Under the pieces are notes generated by a model that had not been told where the DNA came from, made no database searches, and worked only from the letters and a program-made list of their open reading frames with translations. A stretch of DNA of 64,000 nt from VRUE01 sp963702955 (lineage in GTDB: Bacteria; Actinomycetota; Thermoleophilia; Solirubrobacterales; 70-9): contig OY969774.1 of assembly GCA_963702955.1 (NCBI GenBank), forward strand, positions 1,054,001 through 1,118,000. Direction: 5' to 3'. The stretch's first letter is position 1. Every line of letters starts with the position of its first letter. Positions 1 to 8,006 of the stretch are shown in pieces. A program made the position numbers and the translations under genes.

Positions 1-797
1 GTGCGGATGTAGCCGTCCTCGTCGGTGTCAACCTGGCCGCTGACGACCTCCGAGCGGGGGATGTGGCCGATCGCCACGAAGGCCCCTTCGGTCCCGAAGT
101 CCTCGCTCTCGCCGGTGTCGGCGTTGCGCAGCCGCACATGGTCGAGGTTGCCGCCGTCGCCGCCGACGAACTCCTCCGGCACGAACGGCGTCTTGAACTC
201 GATGTTGGGCTGCGCCGCGGCGCGCTCGCGCATGATCTGCGAGGCGCGGAACTCGTCGCGCCGGTTGACGATCGTCAGCTCGCTGGCGTACTTGGAGACG
301 AAGATCGCGTCCTCCATCGCCGAGTCGCCGCCGCCGATCACGATCACCTTTTTGCCCTTGAAGAAGGCGCCGTCGCAGACGCCGCAGGTGGAGACGCCGC
401 AGCCGCTCAGCTCCATCTCGCCGGGGATCCCGAGGCGGCGCGGTTCGGCGCCCATCGCCAGGATCACCGTGCGGGCGCGGTGCTCCTCGTCGCCGAGGAA
501 GACCTTGTGCACGTCGCCGTCGCTGAGCTCGATCCGGTCAACGTCGTCGGTGACGAAGCGGGTGCCGAAGCGCTCCGCCTGAGCGCGGAACCGGTTCATC
601 ATCTCCGGCCCCATGATCCCCTCCGGGTAGCCGGGGTAGTTCTCGACGTCGGTCGTGTTCTGCAGCTGCCCGCCCCACTGGAAGCCCTCGAAGACGAGCG
701 GCTCGAGGTTGGCCCGCGCGGTGTAGAGCGCGGCGGTGTAGCCGGCCGGCCCGCCGCCGACGACGATCACGTTCTCAACTCGTTTCTTCTCTGCCAT
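1..797 (-). CDS. trxB: Thioredoxin reductase (3' end outside window)
   Basis: Flavoprotein that passes electrons from NADPH to thioredoxin in the cytoplasm. The start is the ATG at 797. The N-terminus has the FAD-binding GGGPAG motif (residues ~14-19). The redox-active CGVC pair followed by DGA lies near residue 140, and the NADPH-binding GGGDSA motif near residue 158. This is the domain order of low-molecular-weight TrxB. About 265 of the usual ~310-320 residues are inside the window; the C-terminus runs off base 1. Only two bases separate it from the stop of the upstream membrane protein, so it is probably the last gene of a PAP2/flippase/trxB transcript. Identification is secure; operon membership is inferred from spacing. 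Confidence 0.95.
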   Translation of the reverse strand, partial: MAEKKRVENVIVVGGGPAGYTAALYTARANLEPLVFEGFQWGGQLQNTTDVENYPGYPEGIMGPEMMNRFRAQAERFGTRFVTDDVDRIELSDGDVHKVFLGDEEHRARTVILAMGAEPRRLGIPGEMELSGCGVSTCGVCDGAFFKGKKVIVIGGGDSAMEDAIFVSKYASELTIVNRRDEFRASQIMRERAAAQPNIEFKTPFVPEEFVGGDGGNLDHVRLRNADTGESEDFGTEGAFVAIGHIPRSEVVSGQVDTDEDGYIR

Positions 798-799
798 AT

Positions 800-1936
800 C
801 TACCGTCCGGAGTCTAATACTTCACTTTGTATAGTAGCGCTGTGGGGTGAGCCGTTGCGATCTATCGGCAGACCCTCCTGTTCCCAGCGGGTAACCCGTT
901 TGCGGAGCTGGAAGAAAGCGACTATCCCCGGCGGGATCGGCAGCCAGAAGGCGACCAGGCGGTAGATCAGGATCGCCGGGAAGACGGTCTCCTCGGGGAT
1001 GCCGAAGAGGACGAAGGCGCCGATCATCCCGGCGTCTACCGCGCCGACCCCGGCCGGCGCCAGCGGGATCAGGTTGGCGACCATGCCGAGGAAGAAGCCC
1101 TGGACGACGACGGCGATCGGCACTTCGACGCCGAAGGCCTGAAAGGACGCCCAGAGGATGCCGATGTTGGCCGCCCAGAAGCCGATCGCACCGATCACCG
1201 CGAGGCCGCCGCGCTTGGGGTTGGCGAAGAGGCCGAGGGTGAAGCGCAGCCCCTCGGCGACGGTGGCCGGGACTTTGGCGATGCCGGCGGCGATCGCCTG
1301 CGCCCGCTCGCCGTGGGCGTGCCGGGTCACCCGGCGGCTGAGGTCGGCCGGGATCAGCGCCACCAGCGCCCCGCCGACCAGCAGCAGGCCCGCCACCGAG
1401 GCGGGGACGACGGTCAGCTCGACCGAGTGCTCCCCGTGCAGCACCCCGGTCCGCAGCAGGATCCCGAAGACGATCAGCGCGATCGGGTAGAAGACATAGT
1501 GCAGGGCGAGGAAGGCGACCATCCGCCTGCCGACGTCGCCGCGGCCCATCCCGGCTTTTCGCAGCGCCCAGTAGGTGAGCGCGATGCCGCCCGCGCCGCC
1601 CGCGGAGAAGATCAGCGTCGCCGCCACTCCCGCCATGTTGATGTCGTAGGTCTCGCCCCACGTCAGCCGCAGCGCGTCGCCGCCGACCACCGCCTTGAAC
1701 AGGGCGATGTAGGTGGCGATCGCGATCACGTTGAAGCCGATCGCGACGGCGATCCAGACGGCGTCGGCGTCGCCTAGCTTGCTCAGCGAGTCGCCGAGCC
1801 CGGCCAGCTTCGGGAAGAGGAAGTAGATCCCGACCAGCAGGATGAGCACGACGAGCACGGTCTGCACCACTCGTCGCGGCGTGAACAGCGGCAGTTCGAA
1901 GGCGCCGTTGCCGTTCGACGGGTCCTCGGGAGACAC
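800..1936 (-). CDS. Flippase-like / lysylphosphatidylglycerol synthase TM-domain (UPF0104) protein
   Basis: Integral membrane protein of 378 residues starting at a GTG. It has about eight hydrophobic helices, the first at residues ~25-45. The features fit the UPF0104/YbhN family, the membrane part of MprF: the glycine-rich stretch SAGGAGGIALTYWALRK and, near the C-terminus, NLIPLAPAGVGAVDAGM. There is no soluble aminoacyl-transfer domain, so it is unlikely to make lysyl-phosphatidylglycerol itself; lipid or isoprenoid-linked substrate translocation is the usual guess for stand-alone members. It lies 10 bases after the PAP2 gene and 2 bases before trxB. Pairing with a PAP2 phosphatase suggests a lipid-related role, but the substrate cannot be read from the sequence. 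Confidence 0.8.
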   Translation of the reverse strand: MSPEDPSNGNGAFELPLFTPRRVVQTVLVVLILLVGIYFLFPKLAGLGDSLSKLGDADAVWIAVAIGFNVIAIATYIALFKAVVGGDALRLTWGETYDINMAGVAATLIFSAGGAGGIALTYWALRKAGMGRGDVGRRMVAFLALHYVFYPIALIVFGILLRTGVLHGEHSVELTVVPASVAGLLLVGGALVALIPADLSRRVTRHAHGERAQAIAAGIAKVPATVAEGLRFTLGLFANPKRGGLAVIGAIGFWAANIGILWASFQAFGVEVPIAVVVQGFFLGMVANLIPLAPAGVGAVDAGMIGAFVLFGIPEETVFPAILIYRLVAFWLPIPPGIVAFFQLRKRVTRWEQEGLPIDRNGSPHSATIQSEVLDSGR

Positions 1937-1946
1937 CCGTGGGACG

Positions 1947-2891
1947 CTACCCGTTCGCCAGGCGCTCCAAGCGAAGCAAACCGCGGTTGACCCCGAGGAC
2001 GAGCGGCTCGGCGAGCGGTTCGCCGCGCTTCACCACGGCGACCAGCGCGGCGCCGGCGGCGAGGTCGGTGACGTAGTGCTCGCCGAGGTAGACGAGGGCG
2101 AAGCCGAGGGTCAGCGAGTAGGCCCAGCCGAGGGCGCCGGCCACGCGGCCGGTTTCGGCCAGGCCGATCGCCACCGTCGCCGAGGTCGCGAAGTGCAGCG
2201 AGGGCATCGCCGCCCAGGGGTTGCCGCCCAGCGCCCCGTACATCGCCGGCCAGGCCGATTTCCAGGTTTCCTCGCCGACGTCGATCATGATCCGGCGCAC
2301 CTCTTCGCCGGTCTGCCCCTGCTCGGAGGCCCACCAGGGCGGCGCCGTGGGAACGGCGAAGTAGGCGGCGCAGCCGATGTCGAAGACAGCCGCGACGCGG
2401 CGCGCGGCGCGCGGGAAGTGCTGCGGGTGGCGCCAGAGGATGTAGGCGAGGGAGACGTAGGGCTCGAGGAACCAGAGCCAGTGGACCCAGGTGAGGAACT
2501 GGTTCAGCCTCCTCGCCTGCGGCAGCCGGGCGAGGCCGCGCTGCAGGCGCCCGTTCGGCAGCCGGCCGAGGCCGAGCGCCCGGTCGAGGACGATCGGGTA
2601 GCGGACGCGCAGGCGGGCGCGGAGGCGCTCGGGGTTGTCGTAGGGAAGCTCGTGGACCATCGTGAAGCCCCACATCTGCATCGCGTACATGGCGACGTCG
2701 CGCAGGCGCGAGCGCGGACGCAGGACCGCCAGCCCGAGCGGACCGCCGGCGCAGGCCGCGGCGGTCGCCGGGGCGGGCAGGCGCAGCCGCTTGCGCAGCA
2801 GCGGCGCGGCGACGGCAGCGCCGATCGCGGCCACCGCCCCGGCGCGCACGGCGTTTCGCAGCGCCGGGGATGGGCGGGAGCGCCTGCTCAT
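1947..2891 (-). CDS. PAP2-family membrane phosphatase (Aur1/inositolphosphotransferase-like)
   Basis: Membrane protein of 314 residues. The ATG at 2891 is chosen because the reading frame before it is low-complexity and antisense to the divergent oxidase gene. The C-terminal half carries the split PAP2 signature: PSLHFATS (catalytic histidine) and then GEHYVTDLAAG (second histidine and aspartate). The first PAP2 motif (KxxxxxxRP) is not obvious, as in the Aur1-like PAP2_3 group, which often transfers phospho-alcohol groups between lipids. It is the first gene of the minus-strand set leading to the flippase-like protein and trxB. Likely role: dephosphorylation or head-group transfer on a lipid at the membrane; the substrate is unknown. 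Confidence 0.8.
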   Translation of the reverse strand: MSRRSRPSPALRNAVRAGAVAAIGAAVAAPLLRKRLRLPAPATAAACAGGPLGLAVLRPRSRLRDVAMYAMQMWGFTMVHELPYDNPERLRARLRVRYPIVLDRALGLGRLPNGRLQRGLARLPQARRLNQFLTWVHWLWFLEPYVSLAYILWRHPQHFPRAARRVAAVFDIGCAAYFAVPTAPPWWASEQGQTGEEVRRIMIDVGEETWKSAWPAMYGALGGNPWAAMPSLHFATSATVAIGLAETGRVAGALGWAYSLTLGFALVYLGEHYVTDLAAGAALVAVVKRGEPLAEPLVLGVNRGLLRLERLANG

Positions 2892-2981
2892 GAGGCCGGC
2901 GAGTATAGGAGCAGGCCGTCGATCGCCGAGCGAACGTGCGCACGGCGGGGCGCCCCCTTGCGTGATTAGAATGGCCGCGCT

Positions 2982-3680
2982 TTGGCGCCCCACTCTCCTG
3001 GCACCGACCAGATCGACACGCTGCTTTGGATCGGCCTCGTCGCCGCGGCGATCGTCGTCGTCGCGATCCTCGGCGCCCTGCTCTTCGTCCTGCGCCGCTA
3101 CCGCGCCGAGCGCGGCGCCGAGCCGCGCCGGCTGACCGGCGGGCGCCGCATCCAGTTCCGGGTCGGCGCGGTGCTGACCGTCTTCGCCGCGGCGATCTTC
3201 GTCCTCAGCGTCGTCTTCACCGGCAAGGCGCGCGAGACGCCGGTGACCGGCCCGGCCGGGCTGCAGGTCGCCCACTCCGAACCGCTGAAGATCGAAACGA
3301 CCGGCCAGCAGTGGCTCTGGCGCTACCAGTATCCCGACGGCGCCTTCTCCTATTACAAGCTGGTCGTCCCGGTCAACACCGCGGTCGAGCTCGACCTCGT
3401 CTCCACCGACGTGATCCACACCTGGAACGTCCCCGACCTGGCGGCGAAGAGCGACGCGGTCCCGGGCAAGACCAACCACGTCTTCTTCCGCGCCGACGAA
3501 GAAGGCATTTACAGCGGCCAGGCGGCGACCCTCTCCGGGCAGGCCTACGCGGCGATGCGGACCGAAGTCGAAGTCGTCTCGCCCGCGGCCTACGAAGCCT
3601 TCATAAAGCAGCAGAAGAGCGAGATCCAGGCGGCCCAGGACCGCGTCGTCGGCCTGATCGAAAACGGGGAAACGCCATGA
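2982..3680 (+). CDS. Cytochrome oxidase subunit II-like protein lacking the CuA site
   Basis: Protein of 232 residues beginning at TTG (2982); an in-frame stop at 2967 rules out a longer form. There are two N-terminal transmembrane helices (~12-37 and ~60-80), then a cupredoxin domain. The aromatic patch QQWLWRYQYP and the first CuA histidine (TDVIHTWNVP, His146) are kept. The CuA loop reads GIYSGQAATLSGQAYAAM: Ala181, Thr183, Ser185 and Tyr189 stand where Cys, Glu, Cys and His bind copper, and only Met192 remains. It therefore should not take electrons from cytochrome c in the usual way. Quinol oxidases also lack CuA, but here subunit I is degenerate too. It overlaps the next gene by 4 bases (ATGA). 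Confidence 0.85.
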   Translation: MAPHSPGTDQIDTLLWIGLVAAAIVVVAILGALLFVLRRYRAERGAEPRRLTGGRRIQFRVGAVLTVFAAAIFVLSVVFTGKARETPVTGPAGLQVAHSEPLKIETTGQQWLWRYQYPDGAFSYYKLVVPVNTAVELDLVSTDVIHTWNVPDLAAKSDAVPGKTNHVFFRADEEGIYSGQAATLSGQAYAAMRTEVEVVSPAAYEAFIKQQKSEIQAAQDRVVGLIENGETP

Positions 3681-5362
3681 GCGAGGCAGCGGGCAAGCGC
3701 CCGGAGCTGGTGGTCGACGGCTTCGCGCCACGCCGCCCCCGCTGGGTGCAGCTCGCGACCAGCGCCGACCACAAGGACATCGGCCGGGTGATGATCGTCG
3801 CCGCCTTCGGCTTCCTCTTCCTGGCGCTGACCGAGCTGCTGCTGATGCGGCTGCAGCTGGCGATCCCCGAAAACACCTTCCTCACCCCGGTCACCTTCAA
3901 CCGCATGCTCTCGCTCTACGGCGCGACCGCGATCTTCCTCTTCGCGCTGCCGCTCGCCGTGGGGCTCTTCTACTACGTGGCGCCGCTGCAGATCGGCGCC
4001 CGCGGCACCGCCCTGCCGAAGCTCGGCCAGATCGGCCTCTGGCTCTACCTCTCCGGCGCCGCGATCCTCTACACCGGCTTCCTCTACACCCCGACCGAGG
4101 CCGGCGCCAACCCGCTCTCCCCCCTCTCCGGGATCGCCTTCCTGCCGAACAACGGCGTCGACGCCTGGTGCGCCGCGGCCGGCCTGGCGACGCTCGGCTT
4201 CGTGCTGATCGCGATCGACCTGGTGGCGACGCTGCGCAAGCTGCGCGCCCCGGGGATGGCCTGGCGGCGCCTGCCGGTCTTCTCCTGGGCGGCGGCGATC
4301 GGCTCCTGGCTGCTGATCGTCTGCGGCTCGACGATGCTGGCGGCGATCGCGATGCTGCTGATCGACCGCAACTTCGACGGCATCTTCTTCGCCGACGGCT
4401 CCGGCGGCGCGCCGCTGCTCTGGGAGCACCTGAGCTGGATCTTCTTCACCGGCGCCTACATGTTGATCCTGATCTTCGCCCTCGCGACGATCGCCGAAAT
4501 CGTCCCGGCGATGGCGCGCAAGCCGCTGTTCAACCGCGGCGCCGTGATCGGCTCGCTGGTCGCGATCGCGGTGCTCGGCACGCTGGCCTGGATGCAGAAC
4601 ATGCTGACCGCGCCGATCGGGCTCGGCTGGATGTACTTCGCGATGCTGATGTCGCTGGCGCTGATCGTCCCCTTCGGGCTGATCTTCTTCAACCTGATCG
4701 CGACGCTCAACGGCGGCACGCTGAAGATGCGGGCGCCGCTGCTGTTCGCGGCCGGGGCGATGGCGATGATCGCGATCGGGCTGGCGGCCGAGATCATGCA
4801 GTCGATGGTCGCCGCCGCCTGGGACCTGAAGAACACGACCGACGCCACCGCGGCGACCCACTTCGCGCTGATCGGTGGCGCCGTCTTCGGCGGCTTCGCG
4901 GCGCTGCACTGGTGGTTCCCGAAGATGACCGGGCGGACGATGGGCGAGAGCCTGGCGCGGATCTCCTTCTGGACGATGGTCGTCGGGACGCTGCTCGCCT
5001 TCGTGCCGCTGCTGCTCGCCGGCGGCATCGGGGGCCAGGTGATCGACGCCTACAAGTTCTTCGGCGGCGAAGGCCTCGACGCCTACAACCTGATCGCCAC
5101 GATCGGCGCCTTCGTGCTCGCCGCCGGGATCCTTATGACGCTTGTCAACGCGATCCTCAGTCGCGAAGGCGGCGCCGAGACCGGCCACGACCCCTGGGGC
5201 GGCGACTCGCTCGAGTGGTTCGCGCTCTCGCCGCCGGAGCCGCACAACTTCGACGTCCTGCCCGACGTGCGCAGCGCCCGTCCCCTGCGCGACATCCGCG
5301 AGGCGGTCGATCACCGCAGCCGCCGCGCCGTTGCGTCTCGCCGGTCCCAGCCGGTAGCCTGA
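3677..5362 (+). CDS. Heme-copper oxidase subunit I-like protein lacking heme and CuB ligands
   Basis: Polytopic membrane protein of 561 residues with the whole Cox1 fold: N-terminal TSADHKDIGRV, helix II FNRMLSLYGATAIFLFALP, the helix X region THFALIGGAVFGG, HWWFPKMTGR, and the C-terminal DPWGGDSLEW tail. Compared with the canonical paralogue at 37930-39834, Tyr81 replaces the heme a histidine, Thr258 and Met262 replace the CuB histidine and the cross-linked tyrosine, and Gln307-Asn308 replace the CuB His-His pair. Ala393 replaces the heme a3 histidine; only His395 (the other heme a ligand) remains. It is intact, in frame and translationally coupled to its subunit II, so it does not look like a pseudogene. 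It should not reduce oxygen by the known mechanism; its real function is unknown. Confidence 0.88.
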   Translation: MSEAAGKRPELVVDGFAPRRPRWVQLATSADHKDIGRVMIVAAFGFLFLALTELLLMRLQLAIPENTFLTPVTFNRMLSLYGATAIFLFALPLAVGLFYYVAPLQIGARGTALPKLGQIGLWLYLSGAAILYTGFLYTPTEAGANPLSPLSGIAFLPNNGVDAWCAAAGLATLGFVLIAIDLVATLRKLRAPGMAWRRLPVFSWAAAIGSWLLIVCGSTMLAAIAMLLIDRNFDGIFFADGSGGAPLLWEHLSWIFFTGAYMLILIFALATIAEIVPAMARKPLFNRGAVIGSLVAIAVLGTLAWMQNMLTAPIGLGWMYFAMLMSLALIVPFGLIFFNLIATLNGGTLKMRAPLLFAAGAMAMIAIGLAAEIMQSMVAAAWDLKNTTDATAATHFALIGGAVFGGFAALHWWFPKMTGRTMGESLARISFWTMVVGTLLAFVPLLLAGGIGGQVIDAYKFFGGEGLDAYNLIATIGAFVLAAGILMTLVNAILSREGGAETGHDPWGGDSLEWFALSPPEPHNFDVLPDVRSARPLRDIREAVDHRSRRAVASRRSQPVA

Positions 5363-5367
5363 GCCGC

Positions 5368-6261
5368 ATGGAAGCTTCGGCAGCGGCGGTCTCGCGGCGC
5401 CCGGCGGCCGCCGGTGTGCTGCGCGACTACCTGACGCTGACCAAGCCGAAGGTGCAGACGCTGCTGCTGTTCACGACGGTGACGACGATGTACGTCGCCG
5501 GCGACCCCTCGCTCGGCCTGATCCTCCTCACCTGCCTCGGCGGCGCGTTGTCAGCCGGCGGCGCCGGAGCGATCAACCACGCGGTCGACCGCGACATCGA
5601 CCGCACGATGGCCCGCACCGCCGACCGCCCGGTGGCGAGCGGGCGCGTCTCCCCCGCCGCCGCGATCGCCTTCGGCTCGCTGCTCGGCCTCTCCTCCTTC
5701 CTGCTGCTGGCGCTGACGGTCAACCCGCTCGCCGCCGCCCTCTCGCTCTCCGGCCTGTTCGGCTACGTCTTCGTCTACACGCTCTGGCTCAAGCGCACGA
5801 CGCCGCAGAACATCGTCATCGGCGGCGCCGCCGGCGCGGTGCCGCCGCTGGTCGCCTGGGCAGCGGTAACCGGCGGCCTCAGCGGGATGGCGTTCTTCCT
5901 CTTCGCGATCGTCTTCTTCTGGACGCCGCCGCACTTCTGGGCGCTCTCGCTGCTGATGAAGGACGAGTACGCGCGGGCCGGGGTGCCGATGCTGCCGGTC
6001 GTCCGCGGCGAGGCCGAGACCCGCCGCCAGATCCTCCTCTACACGATCCTGCTCTACGCGGTGACGCAGCTGCCGTTCTGCGCCGGCGGCCTCGGCGTCG
6101 CCTACCTGATCCCCTCGATGCTGCTCGGCGCCGCCTTCATCTTCTGCGCGGTGAAGCTGCTGCGGACGGCCGACCGCCGCTGGGCGCTGCGCACCTACCT
6201 CTTCTCGCTCTCCTACCTGGCGCTTTTGTTCGCGGCGATGGCGATCGACGCCCACGTCTGA
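5368..6261 (+). CDS. ctaB: Protoheme IX farnesyltransferase (heme O synthase)
   Basis: UbiA-type prenyltransferase of 297 residues that adds a farnesyl group to heme b to make heme O in the membrane. The first aspartate-rich motif is seen as NHAVDRDIDRTMARTADRP (~70-88) and the second conserved stretch as FFWTPPHFWALSLLMKDEYA. About eight to nine hydrophobic helices follow the family pattern. It starts 5 bases after the Cox1-like stop, so it is in the same operon. CtaB followed by CtaA at 8007 gives the heme A needed by the A2-type oxidase at 36-40 kb; whether the neighbouring ligand-less oxidase uses any heme is open. Confidence 0.95.
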   Translation: MEASAAAVSRRPAAAGVLRDYLTLTKPKVQTLLLFTTVTTMYVAGDPSLGLILLTCLGGALSAGGAGAINHAVDRDIDRTMARTADRPVASGRVSPAAAIAFGSLLGLSSFLLLALTVNPLAAALSLSGLFGYVFVYTLWLKRTTPQNIVIGGAAGAVPPLVAWAAVTGGLSGMAFFLFAIVFFWTPPHFWALSLLMKDEYARAGVPMLPVVRGEAETRRQILLYTILLYAVTQLPFCAGGLGVAYLIPSMLLGAAFIFCAVKLLRTADRRWALRTYLFSLSYLALLFAAMAIDAHV

Positions 6262-6303
6262 GCGAGCCGCTGCGCGCCCGCCGCCCCTGATAGAAATCCG
6301 CCC

Positions 6304-6417
6304 GTGGACCGCGAGACCTCAAGGCGCGACATGGCGGCCGGCCTGGTCGCCGGGGGCATAGCCGCCGGCGTCTTCGCCCTCGCCTTCGTCGTCGCGATGC
6401 TCTACATCGCCTCATGA
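6304..6417 (+). CDS. 37-residue single-pass membrane peptide in the oxidase-like operon
   Basis: Short ORF starting at GTG 6304 (an ATG at 6331 would give 28 residues). It has a charged N-terminus, MDRETSRRD, followed by one hydrophobic segment, LVAGGIAAGVFALAFVVAML. Its stop overlaps the next ATG in an ATGA junction, which is good evidence that it is translated. Tiny single-helix subunits are common in respiratory complexes, so a structural or assembly role with the neighbouring Cox-like subunits is plausible. There is no homology call; it is identified by position, overlap and composition only. Confidence 0.6.
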   Translation: MDRETSRRDMAAGLVAGGIAAGVFALAFVVAMLYIAS

Positions 6418-6704
6418 GCGAGCACCGGCAGATCCCCGAGCCCGGCGAGCTGGTCTACGCGCCGCGCTCCTCCTGGGCGCCGGCGGTCTTCGCCGTCGCC
6501 GCCGCCCTCGCCGTCTGCGGCATCTTCGCCAACGGCTTCATGGTCCCGGCCTGGGTCTACTCGATCGTCGGCGGCGTCGTCATGCTCTTCGCCCTGCGCA
6601 GCATGGTCCGCGCCTCGGTCGGCGACTACTTCCGCCGGCCCCGGCGCCAGAAAGTTCGCGGCGCCGTCTTGCCAGTTGAAACCATTTCACCACCTCGGGC
6701 CTGA
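6414..6704 (+). CDS. Small membrane protein, cytochrome oxidase subunit IV-like
   Basis: Protein of 96 residues. A short soluble N-terminus (PEPGELVYAPRSSW) is followed by two hydrophobic segments (~24-42 and ~47-64) and a basic C-terminus. Size, topology and position after Cox2-like, Cox1-like and CtaB match the small subunit IV found in many actinobacterial oxidases, although no diagnostic motif can be named. It overlaps the 37-residue peptide by 4 bases and is the last gene of the run before a convergent CBS gene 15 bases away. Most likely an accessory subunit of the same unusual complex. Confidence 0.6.
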   Translation: MSEHRQIPEPGELVYAPRSSWAPAVFAVAAALAVCGIFANGFMVPAWVYSIVGGVVMLFALRSMVRASVGDYFRRPRRQKVRGAVLPVETISPPRA

Positions 6705-6719
6705 CGTTCTGAGACCGGC

Positions 6720-7121
6720 TCAGTCCGGCGTCATGCCGGAGGTGGCGCCATCCGCGGTCCAGACTCGGACGATGTCGCGGATCGAGAGGATGCCGCTGAC
6801 GTCGCCTCCCTCGAAGACCACCAGATGACGGATGCCGCGGTTCGACATCTCCGCCGCGGCGCGCTCCAGGCTCCAGTCCGGCGCGGCGGCGATCACGCCC
6901 TCGCTCATGTGGTCGCGGACGCACTCGACGTCGGGGTCCTCGCCGCGGCCGAGCGAGTTGAGGATGTCCCGCTCGGTGACGATGCACGGCCCCGGCTTCT
7001 CGTCGTCGGCGACCAGCGCCGCGCCGATCCCCTTCTCGACCATCATCGCCGCCGCCTCGCGCAGCGTGTGCGAGGGGCCGACGGTGAGGACCACCTCCGA
7101 CATCCCATCCCGTACCTGCAT
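6720..7121 (-). CDS. CBS-domain pair protein
   Basis: Soluble protein of 133 residues made of two CBS domains: SHTLREAAAMMVEKGIGAAL then CIVTERDIL for the first, and DWSLERAAAEMSNRGIRHL then GILSIRDIV for the second. The start is the ATG at 7121, preceded by a strong AGGAGA ribosome site; a longer frame to 7271 has no such site. CBS pairs bind adenosine nucleotides and sense energy state; stand-alone pairs usually have no enzymatic activity of their own. It is divergent from the cytochrome c gene, with a ~120-base shared promoter region. Its target is unknown. Confidence 0.85.
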   Translation of the reverse strand: MQVRDGMSEVVLTVGPSHTLREAAAMMVEKGIGAALVADDEKPGPCIVTERDILNSLGRGEDPDVECVRDHMSEGVIAAAPDWSLERAAAEMSNRGIRHLVVFEGGDVSGILSIRDIVRVWTADGATSGMTPD

Positions 7122-7243
7122 CCGTGCTCTCCTTCCCGGCTCGGCGGTTGTGAGAATCGCCTCAAGCCTACTCCACTCTCCAGGCACGGCAAGCCGCTTT
7201 CGCCGCGGCTCGGACGTATAGACTCCGGCCCGCTTCGCGCCCG

Positions 7244-7963
7244 ATGCAGATGCCTCTCCGACCGAACCCAACCCGCCTCCTGCCCGTGCTCGCCGCGCTC
7301 GCGGCGATCGCCCTCGTGGCCTCCGGTTGCGGCACCACGACCGCCGACGTGCAGCGCGGCCGCACCCTGTTCGTGCAGAAATGCGGCGTCTGCCACGAAA
7401 TGGCCGAGGCCGGGACGAGCGCCCAGATCGGCCCCAACCTCGACGACGCCTTCGCCGCGGCCCGGGAATCCGGCGAGACCGGCTCGACGATCGAAGGGAT
7501 CGTCCACGCCCAGGTCGAGAACCCGCGGCCGAGCACCGACGCCGCCAACGTCTCGATGCCGGCCGACGTGGTCAGCGGCCAGGACCTCGAGGACGTCGCC
7601 GCCTATGTCGGCAAGTACGCCGGCGTGCCCGGCGCGGCGCCGCCCACGGTGCCCGGCGGTCCCGGCGCCCAGGTCTTCGCCGGCAACGGCTGCGGCGGCT
7701 GCCACACGCTCGCCGCCGCCGGCTCGGGCGGCGTCACCGGCCCCAACTTCGACGAAGCCCTGCCGGGCCAGAGCGCGGCGATGATCGAAGAATCGATCGT
7801 CAACCCGAACGCCAAGGTCACCAAGGGCTACCCGGCCAACGTGATGCCGGCCAACTTCGGCGAAACGCTGACGCCGAAGGAAATCGAACAGCTCGTCCAG
7901 TACCTGATCAAGAGCACCTCGGGCGGCGGCGGCAACTCCGCCTCCGGCGCCAAGGGCGGCTGA
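7244..7963 (+). CDS. Diheme c-type cytochrome lipoprotein
   Basis: Exported electron carrier of 239 residues. A hydrophobic signal ends in a lipobox (LVASGC, Cys29), so it is probably anchored to the outer face of the membrane. There are two class I cytochrome c domains, with heme sites CGVCH (~47-51) and CGGCH (~150-154). Likely axial methionines are in NVSMPADVV and NVMPANFG. A Ser/Gly-rich tail ends the protein. It lies between the oxidase-like operon and ctaA. It would be a natural donor to a CuA-containing oxidase such as ctaC at 39848-40642; the adjacent subunit II lacks CuA, so adjacency need not mean partnership. Confidence 0.93.
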   Translation: MQMPLRPNPTRLLPVLAALAAIALVASGCGTTTADVQRGRTLFVQKCGVCHEMAEAGTSAQIGPNLDDAFAAARESGETGSTIEGIVHAQVENPRPSTDAANVSMPADVVSGQDLEDVAAYVGKYAGVPGAAPPTVPGGPGAQVFAGNGCGGCHTLAAAGSGGVTGPNFDEALPGQSAAMIEESIVNPNAKVTKGYPANVMPANFGETLTPKEIEQLVQYLIKSTSGGGGNSASGAKGG

Positions 7964-8006
7964 GCGCCGCGGCCGGGAACCGGCCGCTGGCATCATCGGG
8001 GTGACG

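Noticed and set aside
2982..5362. The oxidase-like pair as a simple pseudogene
   Set aside because: Both frames are intact and full length, coupled by overlap, keep structural motifs and are followed by co-oriented genes. Only ligand residues are changed, which is not the pattern of random decay.
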